Shown: positions 7,034 through 14,865 of the stretch, one piece after another
Layout: each line of letters opens with the position of its first letter
Numbering within the stretch: position 1 is the stretch's first letter
NCBI GenBank assembly: GCA_937896295.1
Contig: CALBME010000025.1
Location: 1 to 27,881, forward strand
DNA: 27,881 bases
From: an uncultured Micavibrio sp.
GTDB taxonomy: Bacteria > Pseudomonadota > Alphaproteobacteria > Micavibrionales > UBA1664
Direction of reading: 5' to 3'
Position numbers and translations under genes: made by a program
Notes under the pieces: generated by a model
The model's input: only the letters and a program-made list of their open reading frames with translations
Told to the model about the DNA's origin: nothing
Database searches by the model: none

Positions 7034-8506
7034 ATGGACGCTCAGACCTGTAACGTTTCCTCGTCTTCCTACGCCAAAAGCCAGGTGCGCGCAGGCATCG
7101 CGCATTTCGGTCCCGGCAATTTTCATCGCGGCCACTTCGCGGTCATCATGGACCGCTATATGGACAAAACGGGCGACCTGAACTGGGGCGTTGTCGGTAT
7201 TACGCTCCGCGATCCTGAAAAGGCCGAGCGCCTTCGCAAACAGGATTTCAATTACCATGTGGTCGAACGCGACCTGCAGGAATGCTCCATCCGCAAGGTG
7301 CGCTCCATCCTCGATATCATCCACGCGCCCAGCGATAAAAAGGGCGTCGTCGAACTTCTCGCCTCTCCCGACATCAAACTCATCACCATGACCATCACGC
7401 AGGAAGGCTATCGCAATCCTGAAGGCGGTTTTGTTCCGGGCGACCCGACCACCGTGGCGGGTTACATCGTACAGGCGCTGAAACTGCGCCGTGAGCGTGG
7501 CGTACCGCCGCCGACCCTGATGTCGTGCGACAACATTCCGAACAATGGTACCGAACTCAAGGCCGCTGTCCTGCACATGGCGCAGGCCTATGACCCGGAA
7601 CTGGCCGAATGGATCGGTGAAAACGTCCGTTTCCCCGACACCATGGTCGACCGCATCGTGCCGGTGCCCAAGCGTGAACAGATTGAATGGCTTCATAACC
7701 AGACGGGTATCGACGATCCCAACGCGCTGTTCACCGAACCGTTCCGCCAGCTGGTCATCCAGAAACGTTTCTCCGGCGAATTCCCGGAATTTACCCCGGC
7801 CATCACGCCGGGTGTCACCGTGCTCGAAGGCATGGGCGAGTATGAACTGATGAAGATCCGCATGCTCAACGGCACGCATTTCGCTATCGGCATGATCGGC
7901 ACGCTGGCCGGTTACAAATATGTCGACGAAGCGATGCGCGATCCCGTCCTGCGTACGTTTGTTGAAACGTTCATGACCGGTGCCCGCAAGTCGCTGAAAC
8001 CCATTTTCGGCGTAAATCTGGAAGACACGCAAAAGCGTTATCTGGCCCGCCTCGACAATCCGTACATGGAAGATTCGCTGGTGCGTCTGCCCCGCAACGG
8101 CATGGACAAGCTCCGCCCCCGCGTGACCGACACGCTGCGTGACCTCAAGGCCCGCGACCTCAATATCGATGCCCAGATTTTCACTGCTGCCGCCTGGGCG
8201 CATTACATCAAGGGTTATGACAGCCGCCATCAGGCCTTCGATATTCTGGATCCGAAGACCGTCAATGCCGGTTATCAGGACCTGGCCCGCAAGGAAAACG
8301 TAGGCGCCCACCTGGCGGTCCTGCGTGATGTCTTCGGTCAGGACATCGCCCAGATGCCGGAATTTGTCAGCAAGTTCAAAACCTATTATACCCTGATCCA
8401 GCGTAATGGTATTCGTTCGGCCATCGAAACGCTGCTGGGCGACAATGTGCGCCTGCTTGCTGGTCCGGACGACAAGCCGAAACCTCAAAACCCTACGGTT
8501 ACCTGA
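7034..8506 (+). CDS. Mannitol dehydrogenase family protein (polyol 2-dehydrogenase), copy 1
   Basis: Polyol-specific long-chain dehydrogenases oxidise mannitol, arabinitol or sugar acids with NAD(P). The 490-residue protein has the family's usual length: an N-terminal Rossmann domain opening with GIAHFGPGNFHRGH (about 20-33), the NGYIVQAL and SCDNIPNNG segments, and the C-terminal helical domain with the catalytic K-x4-N-x2-H motif (K274, N279, H282, in KIRMLNGTHFA). The DRIVPVP segment is also typical. Substrate is not readable; relatives include mannitol 2-dehydrogenase, arabinitol dehydrogenase, and fructuronate or tagaturonate reductases. The stop is one base before the start of the second paralog. 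The ATG lacks a Shine-Dalgarno sequence and sits close to a candidate promoter. Confidence 0.92.
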   Translation: MDAQTCNVSSSSYAKSQVRAGIAHFGPGNFHRGHFAVIMDRYMDKTGDLNWGVVGITLRDPEKAERLRKQDFNYHVVERDLQECSIRKVRSILDIIHAPSDKKGVVELLASPDIKLITMTITQEGYRNPEGGFVPGDPTTVAGYIVQALKLRRERGVPPPTLMSCDNIPNNGTELKAAVLHMAQAYDPELAEWIGENVRFPDTMVDRIVPVPKREQIEWLHNQTGIDDPNALFTEPFRQLVIQKRFSGEFPEFTPAITPGVTVLEGMGEYELMKIRMLNGTHFAIGMIGTLAGYKYVDEAMRDPVLRTFVETFMTGARKSLKPIFGVNLEDTQKRYLARLDNPYMEDSLVRLPRNGMDKLRPRVTDTLRDLKARDLNIDAQIFTAAAWAHYIKGYDSRHQAFDILDPKTVNAGYQDLARKENVGAHLAVLRDVFGQDIAQMPEFVSKFKTYYTLIQRNGIRSAIETLLGDNVRLLAGPDDKPKPQNPTVT

Positions 8507-8507
8507 T

Positions 8508-9986
8508 ATGATCAAGCTCTCCGCCGCCACCCTGCCGCAACTGGAAAACCGCGCGCAGGTGCCTCAATACGACCGCAACCAATATAAAAGCGGTATTGTG
8601 CACATGTCGGTCGGCGGGTTTCACCGCTCGCACCAGGCTCTCTATATCGACGAACTGATGAACGTGAATCCGGGCGACTGGCTCATCTGTGGCGTCGGCC
8701 TGATGGAATCGGACAAGGAACATCTGCAAAACCTCGCCGCACAGGATCATTATTACACCGTCGTTGAACGCACCGCCGACGAAGATACGATCAAGATCGT
8801 GGGCGCCATTCATGAATCCATGCACGCTCCGTCCGATCCCGCCGCTGTGCTGAAACGCTTGCAGGATCCGGCCATCAAAATCCTTTCCCTCACGATCACG
8901 GAAAAAGGATACTGCTACGACGCGAAAGGCGATCTCGATCCGAACAATCCGGGCATCGTTCACGACCTGAACAATCTGGATAAACCCAAAACCGGCATCG
9001 GTTATGTCGTCGCCGCCTTGCGTGACCGCATGAATGCCGGTCAGCAACCTTTCACCGTCATGTCCTGCGACAACCTGCCGGGCAACGGCCACCGTACGCA
9101 CCATATCGTGACGCAGTTCGCAAGGCTGGTTGATCCGGCGCTGGCCACATGGATCGACGCCAACGTGAAATTCCCGAACGCCATGGTCGATCGTATTACG
9201 CCGGCCACCACCGACAAGACGGTTGCCTTCGTGCGTGAGAAATGCGGCATCGACGATGCATGGCCGGTCGTGTGCGAAGATTTCCGCCAATGGGTTCTGG
9301 AAGACAATTTCGGCGCGGGCCGCCCGGCATTTGAACAGGCCGGCGTTCAGCTGGTCGCCGATGTCGAGCCGTACGAACTGATGAAAGTGCGCCTGCTCAA
9401 CGGCTCGCACTCTGCTCTCGCGTATATTTCGTACCTGATGGGCTACCGCGAGGTGGATGTGGCCATGGCCGATCCGCTTGTATCCGGCTTTGTGCGCGCC
9501 TATATGGACAATGACGTCACCCCCAGCGTGCCTAGCGTTCCGGGCATCGACCTGAACGACTATAAGGACACGCTGATCCGCCGTTTCTCCAACCCGGCTA
9601 TCTCTGACAAGATCCAGCGTCTGGCCGAAGACGGTTCGCAGAAAATTCCGAACGCAATCCTGCCCTGCATCCGCCACGCGCTGAAGAACAACCTTTCCAT
9701 CCGTTATGCATGCATCGCCCTCGCGGCGTGGTTCCGCTACATGACCGGCGTGGACGAACAGCTGAACGCAATCGAAATCAAGGATCCGCGCCGCAACGAC
9801 ATGATGGCGCGCATCAAGGTTTCCCCCGGCGATCCGAAAGGCGTGCTTGGCATGTCCGAAATTTTCGGAAGCGACCTTTTGACCAATGAACGTTTTGTGC
9901 GTGAACTCACGCACACGATGCAGGATCTGCACACCCAGGGTGCGCGCGGCGTTCTGCAATCGCTTTCCTTCAAAAAGGCGGCCTGA
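8508..9986 (+). CDS. Mannitol dehydrogenase family protein (polyol 2-dehydrogenase), copy 2
   Basis: This 492-residue paralog of the preceding gene has the same two-domain layout: GIVHMSVGGFHRSHQ near the N-terminus, VMSCDNLPGNG, DRITPA, and the catalytic K-x4-N-x2-H motif in KVRLLNGSHSA. The two copies differ clearly in the glycine-rich loop (FGPGNFHRG against MSVGGFHRS) and along their length, so this is not a recent duplication. I chose ATG 8508 because it gives a conserved start (residues before the YDR segment) and lies one base after the upstream stop. An upstream in-frame start at 8406 would lie inside copy 1. The poor ribosome site suggests translational coupling. Two paralogs in tandem suggest two polyol substrates or a heteromer; neither can be decided here. 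Confidence 0.92.
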   Translation: MIKLSAATLPQLENRAQVPQYDRNQYKSGIVHMSVGGFHRSHQALYIDELMNVNPGDWLICGVGLMESDKEHLQNLAAQDHYYTVVERTADEDTIKIVGAIHESMHAPSDPAAVLKRLQDPAIKILSLTITEKGYCYDAKGDLDPNNPGIVHDLNNLDKPKTGIGYVVAALRDRMNAGQQPFTVMSCDNLPGNGHRTHHIVTQFARLVDPALATWIDANVKFPNAMVDRITPATTDKTVAFVREKCGIDDAWPVVCEDFRQWVLEDNFGAGRPAFEQAGVQLVADVEPYELMKVRLLNGSHSALAYISYLMGYREVDVAMADPLVSGFVRAYMDNDVTPSVPSVPGIDLNDYKDTLIRRFSNPAISDKIQRLAEDGSQKIPNAILPCIRHALKNNLSIRYACIALAAWFRYMTGVDEQLNAIEIKDPRRNDMMARIKVSPGDPKGVLGMSEIFGSDLLTNERFVRELTHTMQDLHTQGARGVLQSLSFKKAA

Positions 9987-9988
9987 TC

Positions 9989-10942
9989 ATGATTATCGTT
10001 TTTGGCTCCAACGTCGTCGACCTGTTTTTTCATGTGAAGGATCTGCCGGCGGAAGATCAGGCGGTCCACATCGCCACCCATTACGAAGCGCCGGGCGGCA
10101 AGGGGCAAAACCAGGCTGTCGCCGCTGCCAAGGCGGGTGCGCAGGTGCGTTTCTTTGGCGCGCTGGGTGACGGCGCTCATGGCCGTTCGCTGATCGAAAA
10201 TCTTCAGGCCTGCAAAATCAACACGTCGGGGATTGAGATTTTCAAGGAACACCCGACGTCCGTGGCCACTATTTTCGTCGACGACAATACCGGGAAACAC
10301 CGCGTTGTCGTATCCCAGGGCGCGAATGCCTACGCCGTGCAGTCGCACATTCCCGATGACCTGCTGAACCGCGATACTGTTTTACTGCTGCAGGCTGAGT
10401 TGAGCCTTGATGAAACCGCGACCTTGATGAGCCGTGCGCGTACCCGCAACTGCAAGGCCGTTATCCTGAACCTTGCGCCGCCCAAACCGCTCACGGCTGA
10501 GATGGTCGCCAATATCGACTATCTGGTCATGAACGAGCACGAGGCGGGCGCCTTGCGCAAATTCCTCAAGATGGCGGAATTCCCGTCCTACGAAGAACTG
10601 GCAAAGGCGTTTAACACGCTCTACGGCGTGAAGCCGATCATCACGCTGGGTGAAAATGGCGTTGTCGCCTTTGATGGCGAGACCATGCACCGTATACCCG
10701 CGCTGAAAATCAAGGCCGTGGATACGCTGGGTGCGGGTGACGCATTCTGCGGCATGCTGGCGGCCTGTATCGACCGTGACATGCCCTTCGCTGATGCCTT
10801 GCGCCACGCATCCATCGCGGGTTCCCTTGCCTGCACGAAGCACGGCGCCCAGTCCGCTCTGCCCAGCATGGATGAGGTCCGGGCAAAGCTGTCCGAACTT
10901 GGGGCGGCCACAGCCACAAGCGGCAACAGGCTCCGCGCATAA
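9989..10942 (+). CDS. PfkB-family sugar kinase (ribokinase/fructokinase-like)
   Basis: The PfkB family phosphorylates sugars such as ribose or fructose using ATP. The 317-residue protein has both signatures: GGKGQNQAVAAAKAGA (from about residue 35), the ribokinase-type N-terminal motif, and DTLGAGDAFCGML (about 244-256) with the catalytic Asp. NLAPPKPL and NEHEAG in the middle also match ribokinases. The start follows the dehydrogenase stop by two bases, so it is the third gene of the operon. Context favours phosphorylation of the ketose made by the dehydrogenases (for example fructose or xylulose), while sequence alone looks most like ribokinase. Confidence 0.92.
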   Translation: MIIVFGSNVVDLFFHVKDLPAEDQAVHIATHYEAPGGKGQNQAVAAAKAGAQVRFFGALGDGAHGRSLIENLQACKINTSGIEIFKEHPTSVATIFVDDNTGKHRVVVSQGANAYAVQSHIPDDLLNRDTVLLLQAELSLDETATLMSRARTRNCKAVILNLAPPKPLTAEMVANIDYLVMNEHEAGALRKFLKMAEFPSYEELAKAFNTLYGVKPIITLGENGVVAFDGETMHRIPALKIKAVDTLGAGDAFCGMLAACIDRDMPFADALRHASIAGSLACTKHGAQSALPSMDEVRAKLSELGAATATSGNRLRA

Positions 10943-10970
10943 AAAAGGCCCGCATCTTGCGGGCTTTTTT
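10941..10970. terminator. Bidirectional intrinsic terminator between kinase and rnd
   Basis: AAAAAAG, then GCCCGC, loop ATCTT, GCGGGC and TTTTTT: a GC-rich 6-bp stem flanked by an A-run and a T-run, so it has a U-tract on both strands. It sits between the convergent kinase (ends 10942) and ribonuclease D (ends 10985) genes and is well placed to stop both. Confidence 0.9.
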
Positions 10971-10984
10971 ATATCAGGCGTTTT

Positions 10985-12088
10985 TTACATCGATCCTTTT
11001 TTGATCTGGTTGTTCTTGATCGACAACCCGATCCTGCCGCTCATCAGCTCCAGCGCGACCGATCCAAACACCTCGCGGCGCCATCCTTTAAGCGCGGGAA
11101 TATCGGCGTTTTCGCCGTGCTGCGCCAGCGCCTGCAGGTCGTCCGAATCCGCGACAAGGCGCGGCGATATGCCTGATTCCGATGACTGGATGCGCAAAAG
11201 CATCTTAAGCATTTCCAGGACCGGCTGCAGTTCGGGCGGGAAGGGGCGGCCGCGTTCGATGCGCGGCATCTGCTCTTTTGGCAGGGCAAGGGCGTCTTCC
11301 ACGACTTTAAGAATCTGCTGGCCCAGGTTTTTTTCGGCCAGATCCGACGGGAACCCGCGCACGCGCGCAAGCGCGGTCGCGTTGCGCGGCTGGGTCAGCG
11401 CGATTTCGGCCAGTGTTTCGTCCTTGAAAATGCGGCCTTTGGGAATGTCGCGGCGCTGCGCCTCGCGTTCGCGCCACGCGGCAAGGCCACGCAGAACGGC
11501 AAGCACCGGCGGCTTGTCGCTGCGCACCTTGATGCGTTCCCATGCCTTGTCCGGGTCGACCGTATAAATGGCGGGATCCGACAAATTCGTCATTTCCTCG
11601 AGAATCCAGCTGGTGCGCCCCAGCCGGTCGAGACGTTCGCAGAAATTTTCGTACACCTGACGCAGGTACAGGACGTCATCCGCCGCATAGGCAAGCTGTT
11701 CCGCGGTGAGGGGGCGGATCGACCAGTCGGTGAATTGCTGTGACTTGTCGATGGAATGGCGGCAGACATCGGCCACCAGCGCGGCATAGGAAACGGACTC
11801 ACCGTAACCCAGCGCCATTGCGGCTACCTGCGTGTCGAAAATAGGCGCGGGCACGCGTCCGTAAAGCTTGACGAATATTTCCAGATCCTGACGGCCTGCG
11901 TGGAATACCTTCATGACCTCGGGGTCGAACAACGCCTCTTCAAGGTCGGTCATATCATCGCCCGTCAGCGGGTCGAGCATGATGGCGTCACCTTCCGGTG
12001 CGGCCACCTGTACAAGGCACAATTGCGGGTAATAGGTGCGTTCGCGCAGGAATTCGGTATCGAGGGCCAAAAAGGCGGGCTTTGCCAT
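10985..12088 (-). CDS. rnd: Ribonuclease D
   Basis: RNase D is a 3'-5' exoribonuclease that trims tRNA and other stable RNA precursors. The DEDDy catalytic set is visible: D10 and E12 in ALDTEF, D68 in HAGRQDLE, and Y134/D138 in YAADDVLYL. An HRDC domain follows (about 200-280). The N-terminus is short: most RNase D proteins have about 10-20 residues before the DTEF strand, here only nine, and an in-frame TAA lies a few codons upstream, so no longer form exists. AGAAGGCGG precedes the ATG. The gene converges on the kinase operon, and a small gene starts upstream on the same strand. The rnd-aspS neighbourhood is common in alphaproteobacteria. Confidence 0.95.
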   Translation of the reverse strand: MAKPAFLALDTEFLRERTYYPQLCLVQVAAPEGDAIMLDPLTGDDMTDLEEALFDPEVMKVFHAGRQDLEIFVKLYGRVPAPIFDTQVAAMALGYGESVSYAALVADVCRHSIDKSQQFTDWSIRPLTAEQLAYAADDVLYLRQVYENFCERLDRLGRTSWILEEMTNLSDPAIYTVDPDKAWERIKVRSDKPPVLAVLRGLAAWREREAQRRDIPKGRIFKDETLAEIALTQPRNATALARVRGFPSDLAEKNLGQQILKVVEDALALPKEQMPRIERGRPFPPELQPVLEMLKMLLRIQSSESGISPRLVADSDDLQALAQHGENADIPALKGWRREVFGSVALELMSGRIGLSIKNNQIKKGSM

Positions 12089-12130
12089 GTCCGCCTTCTT
12101 ATCGGCTTATCGTTTCAAATTCAATGGGTT

Positions 12131-12472
12131 CTAGGCAGCGTTCAGGTAATAAACGCCTGCCGGGCGCGGGGCGGGTTCCTGTACCGGTCCGTTCAGGGGC
12201 ACGACCTTGGGCATGGGAATGCCGGCCTCGGCAAATTTGGCCTTCAGCTCGTCGATGGTGGCGTCGAATTCGCGCTTGCGCGGCACGCCAAGGCCGATGC
12301 CATAGGACGAGGTGCGAATGCGCCCGCGACCCACTTCGGTAAAGGCGATGTTTTCGCCGTGACTTAAGGCCAGACCGCTGGGGGTCAGAAAGCTGCTGGC
12401 CAGAAGGGTGCGTTTGTCCGAACTGACGGCATAAATGCGGGTCACATCGCCCATGCGCTGAACTTTAATCAC
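12131..12472 (-). CDS. Hypothetical protein, 113 residues
   Basis: I do not recognise a family. A perfect AAGGAG (12479-12484) six bases before GTG 12472 fixes the start; a longer frame from 12550 would ignore this site. The first half looks like beta-strands (VIKVQRMGDVTRIYAV, then RTLLASSFL). The middle is rich in Gly and Arg (GRGRIRTSSYGIGLGV), then comes a charged helix (REFDATIDELKAKFAEAG), and the tail is Pro-rich. There is no signal peptide or membrane segment, so it is probably cytoplasmic. It lies 42 bp upstream of rnd on the same strand and is divergent from aspS across a 127-bp gap that must hold both promoters; I see no convincing promoter boxes there. Confidence 0.75.
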   Translation of the reverse strand: MIKVQRMGDVTRIYAVSSDKRTLLASSFLTPSGLALSHGENIAFTEVGRGRIRTSSYGIGLGVPRKREFDATIDELKAKFAEAGIPMPKVVPLNGPVQEPAPRPAGVYYLNAA

Positions 12473-12599
12473 GGCAATCTCCTTGTTATGGAATGGCCGG
12501 ACAATAAACCGGCCCCGGCAACTTGTGAAGATATTTTGTAGATCACGCAAATCTTTGTTAGAAACAAGGCACTTAACTGCCTTTACCGGAGATCCGACC

Positions 12600-14531
12600 T
12601 TGCATACCTACCGCACCCATACCTGTGCCGCCCTGCGCCCCGAACATGTCGGCGCCACTGTCCGCCTGTCCGGCTGGATCCACTCGGTCCGCGACCATGG
12701 CGGGTTGCTTTTCATCGATCTGCGCGACACGTACGGCATCACCCAGTGCGTGCTGCCCGGCGGCCATGCCCAGTTTGCCGATATCAGTCACTGGCGCGTC
12801 GAATCCGTCATCACCATCGATGGCAAGGTCGTCGCCCGTAACGACGCGACCAAGAACGACAAGCTGCCCACCGGCCACATCGAAGTCGTGATCGACACTG
12901 CCACCATGCAGGGCGCGGCCAAGGTGCTGCCGCTTCAGGTCAACAGCGACGAAGACGCCGGCGAAGACGTGCGTCTCAAATACCGCTATCTCGACCTGCG
13001 CCGCGACAAGATGCAGAAGAAAATCAAGCTGCGCTCCAAAGTGGTGTCCTCCCTGCGCAAGCGCATGACCGATAGCGGCTTCAACGAATTCCAGACGCCC
13101 ATTCTGACGGCAAGCTCGCCCGAAGGCGCACGCGACTTCCTCGTCCCCTCGCGCGTTCACCCCGGCAAATTTTATGCACTGCCGCAGGCGCCGCAGCAGT
13201 TCAAGCAATTGCTGATGATGTCCGGCTTCGACCGTTACTTCCAGATCGCGCCGTGCTTCCGCGACGAAGACGGACGCGCCGACCGCCTGGCTGAATTCTA
13301 CCAGCTCGATGTCGAAATGAGCTTTGTCACGCAGGAAGACGTCTTTGCCACCATGGAACCGGTGATCGGCGGCCTGTTCGAGGAATTCGGCTCCATCAAT
13401 ACACCCCACACCGTGACCGACTGGCGTAAAGGCGGCTGGCCGCACATCAAATATAACGATGCGATGCTGAAATACGGCTCCGATAAACCGGACCTGCGCA
13501 ACCCGCTGGAAATCTGTGACGTGACTGAGGTGTTCAAACGCCCCGACGTGGAATTCAAGGCATTCAAGGGTGTCATCGATCAGGGCGGCGTCGTCCGCGC
13601 GATCCGCGCGCCCAATGTCGGCGGCCAGCCGCGCAGCTTCTTCGACAAGCTCAACAGCTGGGCGCAGGGCGAAGGCGCAAAAGGTTTAGGATATATTTTG
13701 TTCGAAGGAGGAAATGGAGCCGGTTATGGAGATGGTAGTGGCTCAGGCGCTGGAAGCGCAGCAGGAGCTGGATTTGGAGATGGGTCCGGTTCTGATGAAA
13801 CTCCACGCGAGACACTCGAAGGTAAAGGTCCTATTGCTAAATTTCTAAATAAAGACGCTCAGTATGCTCTGAGCAATCTGGCAGGCTGCCAAGCTGGCGA
13901 CGCGATCTTCTTCATCGCCGACAAGGAAGCGGCTGCCGCCAAGTTCGCGGGCCGCGCGCGCGACAAGATCTGCGACGACATGGGCATCCGCGAAACCGGC
14001 ACCTATAAATTCTGCTGGATCGTTGATTTCCCCCAATACGAACGCGATGAAAAAACCGGCAAGATCGAATTCTCGCACAACCCGTTCTCCATGCCGCAGG
14101 GCGGTATGAAGGCGCTGGAAGAAAAAGACCCGCTGGATATCTACGCCTATCAGTATGACTGCGTGTGCAACGGCCATGAACTCTGCTCCGGCGCCATCCG
14201 CAATCACAATCCAGATATCATGGAAAAGGTGTTCGCGATTGCCGGTTACGACCGCGACGTGCTGGAGAAGAAATTCGGCGGCATGCTGACCGCCTTTGGC
14301 TACGGTGCCCCGCCGCACGGCGGCTGCGCCTTTGGCATCGACCGTATCGTCATGATCTTCGCGAACGAACCGAACCTGCGCGAAGTTTATCCCTTCGTCA
14401 TGAACGGCGCTTTCGAAGACCTGATGATGAACGCGCCGTCCGAAGTCGACATGCAGCAGCTGAAAGACCTGCATATCAAACTCGACCTGCCGAAGCCCAA
14501 GCTCAGCAAAACCTCAGGCGAAGCGGCTTAA
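12600..14531 (+). CDS. aspS: Aspartyl-tRNA synthetase with an inserted Gly-rich segment
   Basis: This class II synthetase charges tRNA with aspartate. The 643-residue protein shows the N-terminal OB fold (YRTHTC...VRLSGWIHSVRDHGG, GLLFIDLRD), the motif 2 region CFRDEDGRADRLAEFYQLD, the bacterial GAD insertion domain, and motif 3 GIDRIVM near the C-terminus. The start is TTG 12600 with GGAGA upstream, giving the usual bacterial beginning (H-x-Y-R-T-H-T-C). A typical enzyme has about 590-600 residues; the excess is about 37 residues (about 371-407) placed in the GAD domain between AKGLGYILFE and GKGPIAKFL. That stretch is almost only Gly, Ala, Ser and Asp. It and the flanking native residues (codons 361 to about 430) use A/T-ending codons, unlike the rest of the gene. 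Catalytic motifs are intact, so the enzyme is probably active. The stop overlaps the next gene by one base. Confidence 0.95.
   Translation: MHTYRTHTCAALRPEHVGATVRLSGWIHSVRDHGGLLFIDLRDTYGITQCVLPGGHAQFADISHWRVESVITIDGKVVARNDATKNDKLPTGHIEVVIDTATMQGAAKVLPLQVNSDEDAGEDVRLKYRYLDLRRDKMQKKIKLRSKVVSSLRKRMTDSGFNEFQTPILTASSPEGARDFLVPSRVHPGKFYALPQAPQQFKQLLMMSGFDRYFQIAPCFRDEDGRADRLAEFYQLDVEMSFVTQEDVFATMEPVIGGLFEEFGSINTPHTVTDWRKGGWPHIKYNDAMLKYGSDKPDLRNPLEICDVTEVFKRPDVEFKAFKGVIDQGGVVRAIRAPNVGGQPRSFFDKLNSWAQGEGAKGLGYILFEGGNGAGYGDGSGSGAGSAAGAGFGDGSGSDETPRETLEGKGPIAKFLNKDAQYALSNLAGCQAGDAIFFIADKEAAAAKFAGRARDKICDDMGIRETGTYKFCWIVDFPQYERDEKTGKIEFSHNPFSMPQGGMKALEEKDPLDIYAYQYDCVCNGHELCSGAIRNHNPDIMEKVFAIAGYDRDVLEKKFGGMLTAFGYGAPPHGGCAFGIDRIVMIFANEPNLREVYPFVMNGAFEDLMMNAPSEVDMQQLKDLHIKLDLPKPKLSKTSGEAA
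13680..13880 (+). other. A/T-codon island with Gly-rich insertion inside aspS
   Basis: By hand count, 47 of the 58 codons 361-418 end in A or T, while 14 of the 16 codons just before end in G or C. The island contains the Gly/Ser/Ala/Asp-rich insert, with the peptide GAG(Y/F)GDGSGS present twice 16 residues apart. It also contains recoded but conserved synthetase residues on both sides (KGLGYILFE and GKGPIAKFL). The reading frame is intact throughout. The pattern suggests that a piece of another aspS, or an inserted element, replaced this part of the gene by recombination. Confidence 0.85.
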
Positions 14532-14845
14532 TGACGCTATCTGACGCTCAAAAAATTAAAGAGAGTGAGTTGCTTGCTATATGCAAGCAACATCAGGGTG
14601 AGCATAGATATCTTCATCATGGACCTGGTAGCTGGGCAACCACCTATTCTTCTAGATTTATTGCTGCTGTAGCCGAGTTGCACTTGCTTTATGAACAAGC
14701 AAACGAGTTTCCATGGCCAAATTTATGCTCACAATTCGCGAAAGAAAAAATCTTCTCATGTCGGGGGGCACCTTTAAATTCAAAACGTCTAGAATATCTT
14801 TACGATACTCATGTATTAAAAAAGATTGCTGAGCTTCGAGCCTAA
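14531..14845 (+). CDS. Orphan small protein coupled to aspS, A/T-rich
   Basis: The 104-residue product matches no family I know. Its ATG overlaps the aspS stop (TAATG), so it is translated by re-initiation after aspS. It has no signal peptide or membrane helix. The N-terminal half is Lys/Glu-rich, then come HRYLHHGPGSWATTYSSRF, a helix-like VAELHLLYEQANEF with two aromatic residues after it, two scattered Cys, and a charged C-terminal helix. About two thirds of its codons end in A or T, including TTA, CTA, ATA and AGA, which are scarce in neighbouring genes. This points to acquisition from an A/T-rich source. A hairpin follows directly. Function unknown. Confidence 0.75.
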   Translation: MTLSDAQKIKESELLAICKQHQGEHRYLHHGPGSWATTYSSRFIAAVAELHLLYEQANEFPWPNLCSQFAKEKIFSCRGAPLNSKRLEYLYDTHVLKKIAELRA

Positions 14846-14865
14846 GAAAAATAGTTTTATTTTTC
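14846..14865. terminator. A/T-rich hairpin after the aspS-coupled gene
   Basis: GAAAAATA (14846-14853), loop GTTT, TATTTTTC (14858-14865): a perfect 8-bp inverted repeat of nearly pure A/T directly after the stop and touching the end of mntH on the other strand. With T-runs in both directions it could act as a weak two-way terminator between convergent genes. Its composition matches the A/T-rich orphan gene. Confidence 0.45.

Noticed and set aside
8406..8507. Longer N-terminus for the second polyol dehydrogenase
   Set aside because: The extra 34 codons lie inside the end of copy 1 and do not resemble the family; ATG 8508 gives the normal start.
6983..8530. Minus-strand open frame of 515 codons opposite the first polyol dehydrogenase
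   Set aside because: Shadow of a GC-rich gene: the plus strand encodes a full-length family member with catalytic motif, the minus translation has no recognisable fold. The same holds for the 486-codon frame at 8499-9959.
12554..12571. Hairpin in the aspS leader (CTTTGTT / AACAAGG)
   Set aside because: Seven pairs with one wobble, no T-run, no anti-terminator or T-box features; could easily be chance.
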